A DNA stretch of 64,000 bases from Nonomuraea polychroma (GCF_004011505.1 NZ_SAUN01000001.1:6041501-6105500), one strand, 5' to 3'; shown: positions 50,005 to 58,738, counted from the stretch's first letter. Made by a program: numbers and translations. Notes: generated by a model from the letters alone, not told the origin.

Positions 50005-50583
50005 TCACGTGTCGAGACACAGCACCGTGAACGCCCCCAACAGCATGAACGGCCCGAACGGGAACTGCGTGTGCCTGGTGCCGTGCCCGGTCACGAGCAG
50101 CGCCAGGGCGTAGAGCGCGCCCAGCAGCTGCCCGCAGAACGCGGCGACCACCCAGGCCTGCCAGCCCAGCGCCGCGGCCGCCATGCCGATGAGCCCGGCC
50201 AGCTTGACGTCTCCGAGCCCCAGCGCGTCCGGTCTGATGACCCACAGCAGCCCGTAGATCGCCGCCAGCGCCGCCCCTCCGGCCAGCGCTCTCGGCAGCT
50301 CGCCGGTGGGCAGGAGAGCGAGGGCGATGATCGGGTACGCGGGAAGCGTGATCGCGTCGGGCAGAAGCGTCGTGCGCCAGTCGATGACGGCCAGAGCGAC
50401 GCCGATCACGGCGAACGGCACGTAAGGGAGGCCGAGGCGCCAGGCGACCAGCGCGGTGACGGCGGCGGTCACCAGCTCGGCCTTCGGCGGCCAGGCGGGC
50501 TCCGGGAGGCCGTCGTAGGTGTCGGCCAGCGCCCTGATGCGGTGTCCGCAGAGGAGTCCGGCCAGCGCCATGAGTGCGACCAC
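50005..50583 (-). CDS. prepilin peptidase (A24 family), short form
   Basis: A 192-residue membrane aspartic protease with about six hydrophobic segments. The two catalytic aspartates are in ALAVIDWRTTLLPDAIT (about 70) and GLGDVKLAGLIG (GxGDxK, about 128). The N-terminal methylase region with its CxxC zinc motifs, present in full-length PilD, is missing, as usual in actinobacterial forms that process type IV-like (Tad/Flp or competence) pilins. No pilin genes are in the window. It precedes aroC on the same strand, a conserved arrangement in actinobacteria. The start is GTG. Confidence 0.88.
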   Translation of the reverse strand: MVALMALAGLLCGHRIRALADTYDGLPEPAWPPKAELVTAAVTALVAWRLGLPYVPFAVIGVALAVIDWRTTLLPDAITLPAYPIIALALLPTGELPRALAGGAALAAIYGLLWVIRPDALGLGDVKLAGLIGMAAAALGWQAWVVAAFCGQLLGALYALALLVTGHGTRHTQFPFGPFMLLGAFTVLCLDT

Positions 50584-50760
50584 GAGCCGACCCTAATGCG
50601 GGCCCTGGCCCTCCCGCGGCCGATCAACGGAGCCGGCATGGACCCGCCCGCCGACCGGCGCGGTGTTCACCTTGCGGACCCCGATGGAAGCGGAACGGCG
50701 CCGTACAGTTCGAAAGCGGTGCTATTGCGGTGACGGCCGACGATCACGGACACTTCCCGC

Positions 50761-51753
50761 GTGGACAGGGATCGGTTCGCCAGGATCGCGGTCGTCATCG
50801 CGACGTTCGTGCTTGCCCCAGTGTTACTGGAGATGCTGGCCTGGTACATCGAGGGTGAGGATTACAACCTGTCCCGCGCGCTCACCGTCCTCGCCGTGGT
50901 GGGCGGGCTGGCGGTGATCGCGCTCGTGGCCGGCCGGATCCGCGGCAGGCTGCCGGTCATGCTGGTCGGCGCGATGACGGTGGCCTCGGTGGGCGGGCTG
51001 GTGCTGGGGTTCGTCGCCGGATTCGGCCCCGTCCTGTGGAACCGGAGCATCTCCGGCGAGCTGCTGGGCCTGTCGCTGATCGGGATCGCCGCGTTCACCG
51101 CGCTGACCGGCTCATACCTGCTGTTACAGTTTCGGCGCGGTCTTTACGTGCCGCACCTCGAGGCCACGGCCGTGCCGTCTCCGACGACCACGAAGCGTAA
51201 GGTCATCGGCGAGTCCGAAATCCTCATCCGCACCCAGCCGGAGATCAGCAACGCCCTGGAAAAGGCACTCGCCAGCTGCGTGTCTGTGATCGACCAGGAG
51301 GACCTGCACTTCGTGGCCTACTTCGGGCCGGAGGGCTGCGCGTTCTACACCGACGTGCTCGACGATGCCGACCTGCGGCACTTCTTCCACGCGACCACGC
51401 CCGAGGAGCGGCGGATCACGTACCTCCGGCTGGGCCGCCAGCTCGACTGGCTCGGTCACCGGCTCGACACGCACCTGCGGTTCCTGGAGAGCGGCACGGT
51501 GATCAGGACGGTGCTGGACGTCGAGCGCGGCGCTCTCTTCCACTACTGGGTCGACCACGGCCGCTACCTCATCGGCGTCACCCTGGACCAGCGCAAGGTC
51601 GATGTCGCCGACGACAAGATGGCCAAGCTGGTGGACCTGATCCGCGGCCATTTCACGCTTCCGCCGATCAACCAGCGAGCCCGCCCCGAGCCCGGAGCCG
51701 GGAACATCCGGGCGATCAAGAAAGACGAGCCGTGGCCCGAGTCTGGCTCCTGA
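50761..51753 (+). CDS. membrane protein with cytoplasmic C-terminal domain
   Basis: A 330-residue protein of unknown family. Four hydrophobic segments lie in residues about 8-125. They are followed by a soluble domain of about 200 residues (ISNALEKALASCVSVIDQED, FVAYFGPEGCAFYTDVLDDA, ITYLRLGRQLDWLGHRLDTH) that ends in a Pro/Glu-rich tail. Nothing in it matches a known catalytic motif. It begins at GTG, and its last 22 bp overlap the start of the antiporter gene on the same strand, so they are coupled. It could be a regulatory partner of that transporter; only the overlap supports this. Confidence 0.72.
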   Translation: MDRDRFARIAVVIATFVLAPVLLEMLAWYIEGEDYNLSRALTVLAVVGGLAVIALVAGRIRGRLPVMLVGAMTVASVGGLVLGFVAGFGPVLWNRSISGELLGLSLIGIAAFTALTGSYLLLQFRRGLYVPHLEATAVPSPTTTKRKVIGESEILIRTQPEISNALEKALASCVSVIDQEDLHFVAYFGPEGCAFYTDVLDDADLRHFFHATTPEERRITYLRLGRQLDWLGHRLDTHLRFLESGTVIRTVLDVERGALFHYWVDHGRYLIGVTLDQRKVDVADDKMAKLVDLIRGHFTLPPINQRARPEPGAGNIRAIKKDEPWPESGS

Positions 51754-52736
51754 TCCTCGTCCTGCTCGCAGGATGGGGCACCGCACGGCTCACCGGCATC
51801 GCCGATCTGGAGACGTCCGAGACGTACCTGCTCGCCAGTCAGCTGCTGCTGGCCATCGGCCTGTACGGGAGCACGCACGACATCGACAGGGCCGTCGCAC
51901 GCGCCCATGCCCGGCTGATCGTGGCGGCGGTCACGGTCGGGGTGGTGCTGAAGGCGGCGCTCATCGCGAGCGTCCTCTACCTGTTCACCGGCGATCCACT
52001 CGCGGTGGTGCTCGCGGTGGCGGTGGCGCAGATCGACCCGCTGTCCGTGGCGTCCGTCATGGGCGACTCGCGGCTCTCGCCCAAGGCCCGCACGATCCTG
52101 GCGGCGTGGGCATCGTTCGACGATCCGGTGACGGTGGTCCTGTCGGTGTACGCGGCCACGCTGGCGTTCTCGTCCGACGGGATCTCCGTGTCCCATCTGG
52201 CCGATCTGGGATGGAACGCGTTGTTCGCCGCGGTGGCGTACGCGGTGTGGCGGCTGGTGCGGCGCGGCCCGGCCTGGCTGATCAACACGGCGGCCGTCGC
52301 CGCGGTGCTCGTGGGCGCGTGGACGTTCCTGATGCTGGCGGTGGCGATCATCGGGCTGTTCCTGCGGCTGCCCGACGGGCGGCGGCTGGCGCAGGCGGTG
52401 GCGGTGGCGTTCCCGCTTGCGGCCTTCCTCATGGGGATGCTGCTGGTGAACGGGATGGCGCCGGCCGAGGGCATGCTGCTGGGGGCGGTGGCGTTCTGCG
52501 CCCAGGTGCTCGCTGCCGCGGCGCTGACCTGGGGACTGCCGGTGATCGACCGGGTGCGCCTGGCACTTGCGCAGCAGAACGGGGTCACGGCCGTGATCCT
52601 GGCGCTGGTGTTCGAGCGGTCGCTGGACGGATTCGTGGCGGTGGTGGCGCCGGCGGTCGTGACCGTCAATCTCCTGCACGCTCTGGCGAACCGCGCGGCG
52701 GACACCTGGGAACGGCGCCGCTCGTCCGTGCCCTGA
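51732..52736 (+). CDS. short CPA-type cation/proton antiporter
   Basis: A 334-residue membrane protein with about ten hydrophobic segments. VAVAQIDPLSVASVMGDSRL near 100 and WASFDDPVTVVLSVYAATLA near 130 resemble the two central motifs of Na+/H+ exchangers (the DP pair and the ion-binding acidic pair, here DD instead of ND). It is much shorter than CPA1 antiporters such as the one at 39746-41329 and lacks a cytoplasmic tail. It may depend on the partner protein encoded just upstream. The ion is unknown. Confidence 0.72.
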   Translation: MARVWLLILVLLAGWGTARLTGIADLETSETYLLASQLLLAIGLYGSTHDIDRAVARAHARLIVAAVTVGVVLKAALIASVLYLFTGDPLAVVLAVAVAQIDPLSVASVMGDSRLSPKARTILAAWASFDDPVTVVLSVYAATLAFSSDGISVSHLADLGWNALFAAVAYAVWRLVRRGPAWLINTAAVAAVLVGAWTFLMLAVAIIGLFLRLPDGRRLAQAVAVAFPLAAFLMGMLLVNGMAPAEGMLLGAVAFCAQVLAAAALTWGLPVIDRVRLALAQQNGVTAVILALVFERSLDGFVAVVAPAVVTVNLLHALANRAADTWERRRSSVP

Positions 52737-52773
52737 CCCGGTCCATCGCCGGGGGAACCGACGCGTCCCCGGC

Positions 52774-53301
52774 TCAGCGCCGGGAGAACCAGCGGCGCCT
52801 GCGTACCGGCTCCACTGTGGCCACGGTCGCGCGCTCGAGCCGGTCGGCGGTGCCGGACTCGATCGCCGCCAGCGCCTCCAGCACCGCACCCTCGATCACG
52901 AACTGCACCGGCCCTGCCACGTCCACCACGACCGCCGCCGCCTGCTCCTGCACGGCGGCCCGGCACACCTGCAGCGTGGTGGCCTGGATCGGCCGCGCGT
53001 CCGGCCGCCAGCCGGCCAGCGCCTCCGCCCCGGTGAACGCCAGCACCGCCTGCCTGCCGTCCTGCCCGACGAGCTTGGGCAGGGCCATCTCGCTCTCCTT
53101 CTCCTGCCGCAGCCCGTGCGCGCCGACCTCGGACTCGGTCAGCAGGGCGACGACGGGCACCAGGAGCCTGGCGCCGGTGAGGGCGTTGAGCACGTCAGTG
53201 GGCTCGGCCGTGCCCGCCTGGTAGGCGGCGAGAGCGGCGGCCACCGCGGGCGCGGCGCGGCCGTCGTCGCCGGGGTCGAGTGGCTGCGGAATGCTGGGCA
53301 C
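52774..53301 (-). CDS. SseB family protein
   Basis: A 175-residue protein of the SseB N-terminal-domain type that is common in actinobacteria: TDVLNALTGARLLVPVVALL, ALPKLVGQDGRQAVLAFTGA, EALAGWRPDARPIQATTLQV and a last helical part (VQFVIEGAVLEALAAI). These proteins are small, cytoplasmic and of unknown role, named after a Salmonella secretion regulator. It ends in a basic tail (RRRRWFSRR). The gene starts at GTG. A 7-bp GC hairpin (52748-52773) lies just after its stop and that of the convergent antiporter. Confidence 0.82.
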   Translation of the reverse strand: MPSIPQPLDPGDDGRAAPAVAAALAAYQAGTAEPTDVLNALTGARLLVPVVALLTESEVGAHGLRQEKESEMALPKLVGQDGRQAVLAFTGAEALAGWRPDARPIQATTLQVCRAAVQEQAAAVVVDVAGPVQFVIEGAVLEALAAIESGTADRLERATVATVEPVRRRRWFSRR

Positions 53302-53355
53302 AGCATTTGAGTCTACCTGCGCCGAGCCTCGGCCCGGCGGCGGGCCGCATTGCCG

Positions 53356-54447
53356 CTACCCGAGGTCGGAGATGGCCGCCACCGGGCCGCCTCCCGACGG
53401 GCCCTGGTGCACGGCGGCCACCGAGACGAACACCGCGGGGTCGCCCGTGACCGAGGCCGCGACCCCGCCGACGGCCGCCTTGATCTGGCGGTGCCAGTGC
53501 ACGTCGGAGTCGTCCAGCATGATGTTGCGCCGCCCTCGCACCCGCCCCGACGGATCGGCCTCGCACTTCATGAAGACGTTCACCAGCCGGCCGCCCAGGT
53601 CCGACGGATGGGGCCGCTCGGGCAGCGGCAGTCCGGAGTCCCTGATGGCCTCCCAGATGCCGTCGGCGTCCAGGGCGTCCTTCATGACGCTGTGGCCGAT
53701 GCGGTAGCGTCCGCCGATCCCCCGCACGTTGCCCACCAGCACGATCTGCGCCCGGTCCAGCTCCACCCCGGACGAGCAGGAGGCCACCGAGGAGTACAGC
53801 GACAGGTCCTTGTGGATCTGGTCGGCGCGCGGCATGTCGATCTCGCCGAGCGCCACGGCGATGCCGAGGGCGGTGGTCGAGTTCGACAGGTCCATGGAGG
53901 GGCCGGTCTCCTCGATGGCGGTGTCCTGGCCGCGGCTCTTGGCGTCGGTGATGGTGGCCAGGGTGAGCAGCGGCGTCTTCGTCTGTACGTAGTGGACGTC
54001 ACGCGGGTCGTCGATGCCGGCGATCTTCATGGCCTCGCGTACCCCGGCGGCGACCTTCTCCACCATGGCCGGACGGCCGATGTCCTCGGGCAGGATGACC
54101 TCGCTCATCGCCACCCCGACCGACAGGCGCGGCTCCTCGGAGGCGGGGGCGTTCGCGGTGGTGGCGAAGATGGTGGCGTGCGGGCTGAGCACGCCGTCGG
54201 TGCCGCCCGACCACACCAGGGGCACGCTCTCCGGCGCCGGGTGCCCATGCTCGGCCAGCACCTCGCGGAAGGCGCGGTCGGCCAGGATGCGGGTGTAGTC
54301 GTTGACGCCGCCGTTGCCCTCGGTCTTGCCGATGACGGCCAGCACCCGCTCCGCCTCGATGACGCCGTCGGCGATGAGCCGCGACAGCCCGGAGGCGTCG
54401 GTGACGCTCTCGATCGGCACCTTGCGTACTTCGATCGGTTCCGGCAT
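53356..54447 (-). CDS. cyanuric acid amidohydrolase / barbiturase family enzyme
   Basis: A 363-residue ring-opening amidohydrolase of the AtzD/TrzD/barbiturase family, which has a fold of three related domains and hydrolyses cyanuric acid or barbituric acid. Recognised features: VIGKTEGNGGVNDYTR near 40, WSGGTDGVLSPHATIF near 80, a central serine in SCSSGVELDRAQIVLVG near 230, and the third-domain serine motif HQGPSGGGPVAAISDLG at the very end. Length is normal. No biuret hydrolase, allophanate hydrolase or s-triazine gene is nearby, so it may act on a pyrimidine-type ring. It starts 51 bp from a perfect inverted repeat shared with the divergent hydrolase gene. Confidence 0.88.
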   Translation of the reverse strand: MPEPIEVRKVPIESVTDASGLSRLIADGVIEAERVLAVIGKTEGNGGVNDYTRILADRAFREVLAEHGHPAPESVPLVWSGGTDGVLSPHATIFATTANAPASEEPRLSVGVAMSEVILPEDIGRPAMVEKVAAGVREAMKIAGIDDPRDVHYVQTKTPLLTLATITDAKSRGQDTAIEETGPSMDLSNSTTALGIAVALGEIDMPRADQIHKDLSLYSSVASCSSGVELDRAQIVLVGNVRGIGGRYRIGHSVMKDALDADGIWEAIRDSGLPLPERPHPSDLGGRLVNVFMKCEADPSGRVRGRRNIMLDDSDVHWHRQIKAAVGGVAASVTGDPAVFVSVAAVHQGPSGGGPVAAISDLG

Positions 54448-54497
54448 GCGACGTCCCTTTCCTCTGCGCCCGTTCGTGACGCTAACCGAGCCGGTCA

Positions 54498-54534
54498 GCG
54501 GGGTTCATGGGCAATGTCTGCCCATGAACCCCGC
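54498..54534. promoter_or_regulatory. perfect 16-bp inverted repeat between divergent genes
   Basis: GCGGGGTTCATGGGCA and its exact complement flank a 5-nt centre, ATGTC. The two genes here are divergent, so it is not a shared terminator. An operator, or a hairpin in the transcript of the hydrolase gene at 54604 or of the cyanuric-acid-type enzyme, is likely. Confidence 0.75.
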
Positions 54535-54603
54535 CTGCCATGTCAAGGTGCGCTGAGCGCCACGGTCGGGGACTGCCGGGCGGCCTCAACGTAATCTAAA
54601 CGC

Positions 54604-55287
54604 GTGATTCGCGAAGCACACGTCAACGGGATCAAGCTCGTCTACCGGGAGGAAGGTGATCCCGCCGCTCCCCCGCTGCTGCTGATCCACGGCCGCAGCG
54701 CGAACCACAACGATTGGAACGGCATCACCCAGCACTTCGCGGCCCGCCACCACGTGCTCGTCCCGGACCTGCGGGGACATGGGGCCAGCGACTACCCGGG
54801 CGCGTACGCGCTGCCGGACATGGCCCAGGACATCGCGGGCCTGCTCGATCACCTGACGGCGGAACCGGCAACGGTGATCGGGCACTCGCTGGGCGGCATG
54901 GTGGCCTACCAGCTGGCCATGACCCATCCCGGCCGCGTCGAGCGGCTCGTGCTGGAGGACGTGCCGCCGCCGCTGCCGTTCAAGGACCGGCCCCCCATCG
55001 TGGACGACGGCTCCACCGGGTTCGACTGGCGCATGATGCACGACACCGAGCGTCAGTTCCTCGATCCGGATCCGGGCTGGCTGGCGGGGCTGGCCGGGAT
55101 CACCGCGCCGACGCTGGTGATCTCGGGAGGGGCGGCGAGCCCGTTCGACGCCGCCGGGACGGCTGCGCGGATTCCGGGGGCCAGACTGGTGACGATCGAG
55201 GCCGGGCACCTCGTCCACGTGACGGCGCGCCGGGCGTTCCTGCTGGCGGTCGACGACTTCGTGAACGACCGCCTCACCGCGCCGTAA
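54604..55287 (+). CDS. alpha/beta hydrolase
   Basis: A 227-residue alpha/beta-hydrolase-fold enzyme without a signal peptide. Oxyanion region LLLIHGRSANHNDW (about 22), nucleophile elbow VIGHSLGGMVAY (GHSLG, about 97), and the catalytic histidine in IEAGHLVHVTARR near 205; the acidic residue is probably in the SGGAASPFDA segment. Starts at GTG. It is divergent from the ring-opening amidohydrolase across a perfect inverted repeat, which suggests shared control and possibly a shared pathway. The substrate is unknown. Confidence 0.88.
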   Translation: MIREAHVNGIKLVYREEGDPAAPPLLLIHGRSANHNDWNGITQHFAARHHVLVPDLRGHGASDYPGAYALPDMAQDIAGLLDHLTAEPATVIGHSLGGMVAYQLAMTHPGRVERLVLEDVPPPLPFKDRPPIVDDGSTGFDWRMMHDTERQFLDPDPGWLAGLAGITAPTLVISGGAASPFDAAGTAARIPGARLVTIEAGHLVHVTARRAFLLAVDDFVNDRLTAP

Positions 55288-55321
55288 CGCGCGTGTTACC
55301 CGCAGGGGCAAGGGTAGAGGC

Positions 55322-56416
55322 GTGGTCGAGATGCACGTACACGAGCGCCTGAGCAGACTGCGGCTGATGGCGCCGCCGATCGGCCAGTGCGCCGTGGCCG
55401 CCGCTCTCGCCTGGCTCGTCGCCAAGGACCTGCTCGGGCACAGCCGCCCGTTCTTCGCTCCCATCGCGGTCGTCGTGTGCATCGGCGTGGGACTCGGTGT
55501 GCGGCTGCGGCGGGTCGTCGAGCTGGTCGTCGGGGTCAGCCTCGGCGTCGGCGTGGGTGACCTGCTGGTGTCCTGGATCGGCTCGGGCCCGTGGCAGATC
55601 GCGCTGGTGGTGGCGCTGGCGATGGCGGTCGCGGTGCTGCTCGACAGCGGCTCTCTGATCGTGCTGCAGGCCGGCTCCTCGGCGGTGCTGGTGGCGACCT
55701 TGCTGCCGCCGAGCGGCACGGGAGGGATCGACCGGATGGTCGACGCTCTGGTGGGCGGTCTCATGGGGCTGGCCGCGGTGGCGCTGCTGCCCGCCAGCCC
55801 GTCGGCGCTGGCGCATCGGCACGCGGCGGGGATGTTCGACGCGCTCGCCGACGCCCTGCGGGGCATCGCGGAGGCCATCGAGAAGTCCCAGTCGAGCCTG
55901 GCCGCCGAGGCGCTTGATGCCGCGCGGGGCAGCCAGACGAACGTGGAGGAGTTCAAGCAGGCGCTGGAGACCAGCCGGGAGATCGCCACCATCTCGCCGC
56001 TGCACCGGCACCGCCGTACCAGGCTGGAGGGGTACGAGAAGGCCGCCGTGCCGCTCGACCACGCGCTGCGGAACACCAGGGTGCTGGCCAGGCGGGCCAT
56101 TGTGGCGCTCGACGGCTCCAGCGCGCTGCCGCCCTGGCTGCCTGAGACGCTGCGCGCGCTGGCCGACGCCACGCTGCTGCTCAGAGACGAGCTGGCGGAG
56201 GGCCGCACGCCGGAAAAGGCCCATGAGGCGATCATGGCGGTGGCGTCGCGGCAGGGCGCCGAGCGGTGGGGGTTCTCGGCGGACGTGATGATCGCGCAGG
56301 TCCGGTCGATCATCGTGGATATGTTGCAGGCCACCGGCGCCGATCGTGAAGAGGCCGTGGTCGCGCTGCCGCCGCTGGACGCCTTCACCGAAAAGGACTT
56401 TTCCGAGGGAACGTGA
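55322..56416 (+). CDS. FUSC/aromatic-acid-exporter-like membrane protein, copy 1
   Basis: A 364-residue protein with a half-FUSC architecture: about six membrane segments in residues 15-165 (FFAPIAVVVCIGVGLGVRLR, RVVELVVGVSLGVGVGDLLV), then a ~190-residue helical cytoplasmic part (DALADALRGIAEAIEKSQSS, EEFKQALETSREIATISPLH). Family members are linked to export of aromatic carboxylic acids and other small anions. Paralogous to the next gene over its whole length. It begins at GTG with AAGGG before it. Confidence 0.85.
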   Translation: MVEMHVHERLSRLRLMAPPIGQCAVAAALAWLVAKDLLGHSRPFFAPIAVVVCIGVGLGVRLRRVVELVVGVSLGVGVGDLLVSWIGSGPWQIALVVALAMAVAVLLDSGSLIVLQAGSSAVLVATLLPPSGTGGIDRMVDALVGGLMGLAAVALLPASPSALAHRHAAGMFDALADALRGIAEAIEKSQSSLAAEALDAARGSQTNVEEFKQALETSREIATISPLHRHRRTRLEGYEKAAVPLDHALRNTRVLARRAIVALDGSSALPPWLPETLRALADATLLLRDELAEGRTPEKAHEAIMAVASRQGAERWGFSADVMIAQVRSIIVDMLQATGADREEAVVALPPLDAFTEKDFSEGT

Positions 56417-56450
56417 CCTTAATGTCACAAAGATCCGCCAAGGTAGAAGC

Positions 56451-57539
56451 GTGCGAACCTGGCTCAGCGATCATGTGAAGGACCGGCTGAGCACGTTCGG
56501 CCTCATCGTGCCGTCCATCGCGCAGTGCGCTGTGGGCGCCGCGCTGGCCTGGGTCATCGCCAGGGAGCTGCTCGGCCACCCGCAGCCGTTCTTCGCGCCG
56601 ATCTCCGTGCTGATCTGCGTGGGCATCGGTCTCGGACAGCGGCTGCGGCGAGTCGTCGAGCTCGTCGTGGGCGTCAGCCTCGGCGTCGGCGTGGGCGACC
56701 TGCTGGTGTCCTGGATCGGCTCGGGCCCATGGCAGATCGCACTGGTGGTGGCGCTGGCGATGACCATCGCGGGACTGCTGGACAGCGGCGCGTTGTTCGT
56801 GGCCCAGGCCGGGTCGTCGGCGGTGCTGGTCGCCACGCTGGTGCCAGGAGCGGGCGCAGGCGGGCTGGACCGCATGCTCGACGCGCTGACCGGCGGCCTC
56901 ATCGGCATCGCGGCTGTCGCGCTGCTGCCCGCGAGCCCCTTCGCGATCGCGGCCAAGCACCTGTCGGGGGTGCTCGACGCGCTGTCCACGGTGCTGGAAC
57001 GGGCCGCGGAGGCCATCGAGAAGCGGGACGTGGACCTCGCCGCGGAGGCGCTGGAGGAGGCGCGCGGCACGCAGGCGGCGGTGGAGGAGTTCGAGCAGGC
57101 GCTGGAGACCAGCAAGGAGATCACCATGATCTCGCCCCTGCACTGGCACCGGCGGGCCCGCCTGGCCCGGTACGAGACCGCCGCCCAGCCCGTCGACCTG
57201 GCCCTGCGTAACGCCCGGGTGCTGAGCCGGCGCACGCTGGCCTCGCTCGGAGAGGCGAGCCCGCCCCCGGCGGCGCTGGCCGAGGCGATGCGTGAGGTGT
57301 CGGAGGCGGCCTTGCTGCTGCAGCTGGAGCTGGGGGCGGGGCGGGAGCCGACGCTGGCGCAGCAGGCGCTGCTGGCGGTGGCGGCACGCGAGCGGCCGGA
57401 GCAGCTGGGCTTCTCAGCCCATGTGATCATCGCCCAGCTGCGGTCCGTGGTCGTGGATCTGCTGCAGGCGACCGGGATGGAGCACGCGGAGGCCACGGCC
57501 GCGCTCACTCCGCTCGACGACAAGGCCGGGCGGGAGTGA
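56451..57539 (+). CDS. FUSC/aromatic-acid-exporter-like membrane protein, copy 2
   Basis: A 362-residue paralogue following copy 1 by 34 bp. The membrane half is nearly repeated (VVELVVGVSLGVGVGDLLVS, WIGSGPWQIALVVALAM) and the helical half has drifted more (EEFEQALETSKEITMISPLH). GTG at 56451 is chosen because its context, AAGGTAGAAGC, parallels AAGGGTAGAGGC before copy 1, so the duplication included the start region. Two half-FUSC units next to each other could form a heterodimeric exporter. Confidence 0.85.
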   Translation: MRTWLSDHVKDRLSTFGLIVPSIAQCAVGAALAWVIARELLGHPQPFFAPISVLICVGIGLGQRLRRVVELVVGVSLGVGVGDLLVSWIGSGPWQIALVVALAMTIAGLLDSGALFVAQAGSSAVLVATLVPGAGAGGLDRMLDALTGGLIGIAAVALLPASPFAIAAKHLSGVLDALSTVLERAAEAIEKRDVDLAAEALEEARGTQAAVEEFEQALETSKEITMISPLHWHRRARLARYETAAQPVDLALRNARVLSRRTLASLGEASPPPAALAEAMREVSEAALLLQLELGAGREPTLAQQALLAVAARERPEQLGFSAHVIIAQLRSVVVDLLQATGMEHAEATAALTPLDDKAGRE

Positions 57540-57542
57540 GGC

Positions 57543-58712
57543 TCAGGCTCCCGAGAGACGCTTGAGCCTGGTCACCGCCTCGTCGATGACCTCCTCCTTC
57601 TTGCAGAAGGCGAACCTGACGAAGTGCCGCCCGCGCTCGGCGTGCTCGTAGAAGACCTGGGTGGGGATCGCCACCACCCCGGCCAGCTCCGGCAGCCGCC
57701 TGGTCAGCTCCAGCCCGTCGGTGAACCCGAGCGGCCTGATGTCGGTCTGCACGAAGTAGGTGCCCGCCGGCTTGAGCACCTCGAACCCGGCCGCCGCCAG
57801 CCCTTCCATGAGCCGGTCGCGCTTGTCCTGGAGCCCGGCGCGCAGCGCGGCCACCCACTCCAGCTCATGCCGCAGCCCGTACGCGACCGCCAGCTGCCAC
57901 GGGGCGCTCGCGGTGAACGTGAGGAACTGCTTGACCGTCTGCACCGCCGTGACCAGCGGCGCCGGCGCGCACACCCACCCGGTCTTCCAACCGGTCACCG
58001 AGAACGTCTTGCCCGCCGAGGAGATCAGCACGGTGCGCTCCCGCATGCCGGGCAGCGTGGCCAGCGGAATGTGCTCGACCCCGTCGAACGTCAGGTGCTC
58101 GTACACCTCGTCGGTGATCGCGACGAGGTCGTGCTCCCTGCACAGCTCGGCGATGACGGTCAGCTCGGAGCGGGTGAACACGGTCCCCGTCGGGTTGTGC
58201 GGAGAGTTGACCAGGATGGCGCGGGTACGCGGCGTGACGGCGGCACGCAGCTCGTCCGGGTCGAACGTGAAACGGCCCGCGACCGGCCGCAGCGTGACGG
58301 CCACCAGCCGGGCCTGGGCCAGCGCGATCGAGGCGGCGTAGGAGTCGTAGTAGGGCTCGAACGCGATCACCTCGTCGCCCGGCTCGCACAGCGCCAACAC
58401 GCTGGCCGCGATGGCCTCGGTGGCGCCCACCGTGACGAGGATCTCGCCGGCGGGGTCGTAGGACAGTCCGTAGTGCTCGGCCCGGTGCTCGGAGACCGCG
58501 CGGCGCAGCTCCGGCATCCCTGGCCCAGGGGGGTATTGGTTGGCGCCCGACATGATCGCCTGCATCGCGCGATCCAACATCGCCGCAGGTCCGTCGGTGT
58601 CGGGGAAACCTTGACCGAGGTTGATCGATCCGGTCTGAACGGCGAGCGCGCTCATCTCGGCGAAAATCGTCGTCCCGAAGGCGCGCATCCTGGCCACAAG
58701 AGGTTCCGTCAC
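57543..58712 (-). CDS. PLP-dependent aminotransferase (class I/II)
   Basis: A 389-residue fold-type I aminotransferase. GQGFPDTDGP near 35, YPPGPGMPELRRAVSEH near 60, VTVGATEAIAASVLAL near 95, NSPHNPTGTVFTRSEL near 170 and the PLP lysine in LISSAGKTFSVTGWKTGW near 235 match the kynurenine/methionine aminotransferase and DapC-like subgroup. The arginine that binds the substrate carboxylate is in FVRFAFCKKEE near the end. The donor/acceptor pair is not decidable. It starts at GTG and is divergent from the membrane hydrolase gene 26 bp away; its stop lies 3 bp from the FUSC gene stop. Confidence 0.9.
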   Translation of the reverse strand: MTEPLVARMRAFGTTIFAEMSALAVQTGSINLGQGFPDTDGPAAMLDRAMQAIMSGANQYPPGPGMPELRRAVSEHRAEHYGLSYDPAGEILVTVGATEAIAASVLALCEPGDEVIAFEPYYDSYAASIALAQARLVAVTLRPVAGRFTFDPDELRAAVTPRTRAILVNSPHNPTGTVFTRSELTVIAELCREHDLVAITDEVYEHLTFDGVEHIPLATLPGMRERTVLISSAGKTFSVTGWKTGWVCAPAPLVTAVQTVKQFLTFTASAPWQLAVAYGLRHELEWVAALRAGLQDKRDRLMEGLAAAGFEVLKPAGTYFVQTDIRPLGFTDGLELTRRLPELAGVVAIPTQVFYEHAERGRHFVRFAFCKKEEVIDEAVTRLKRLSGA

Positions 58713-58738
58713 ACCGTCAGACTATTAGTCTTCCTCCC

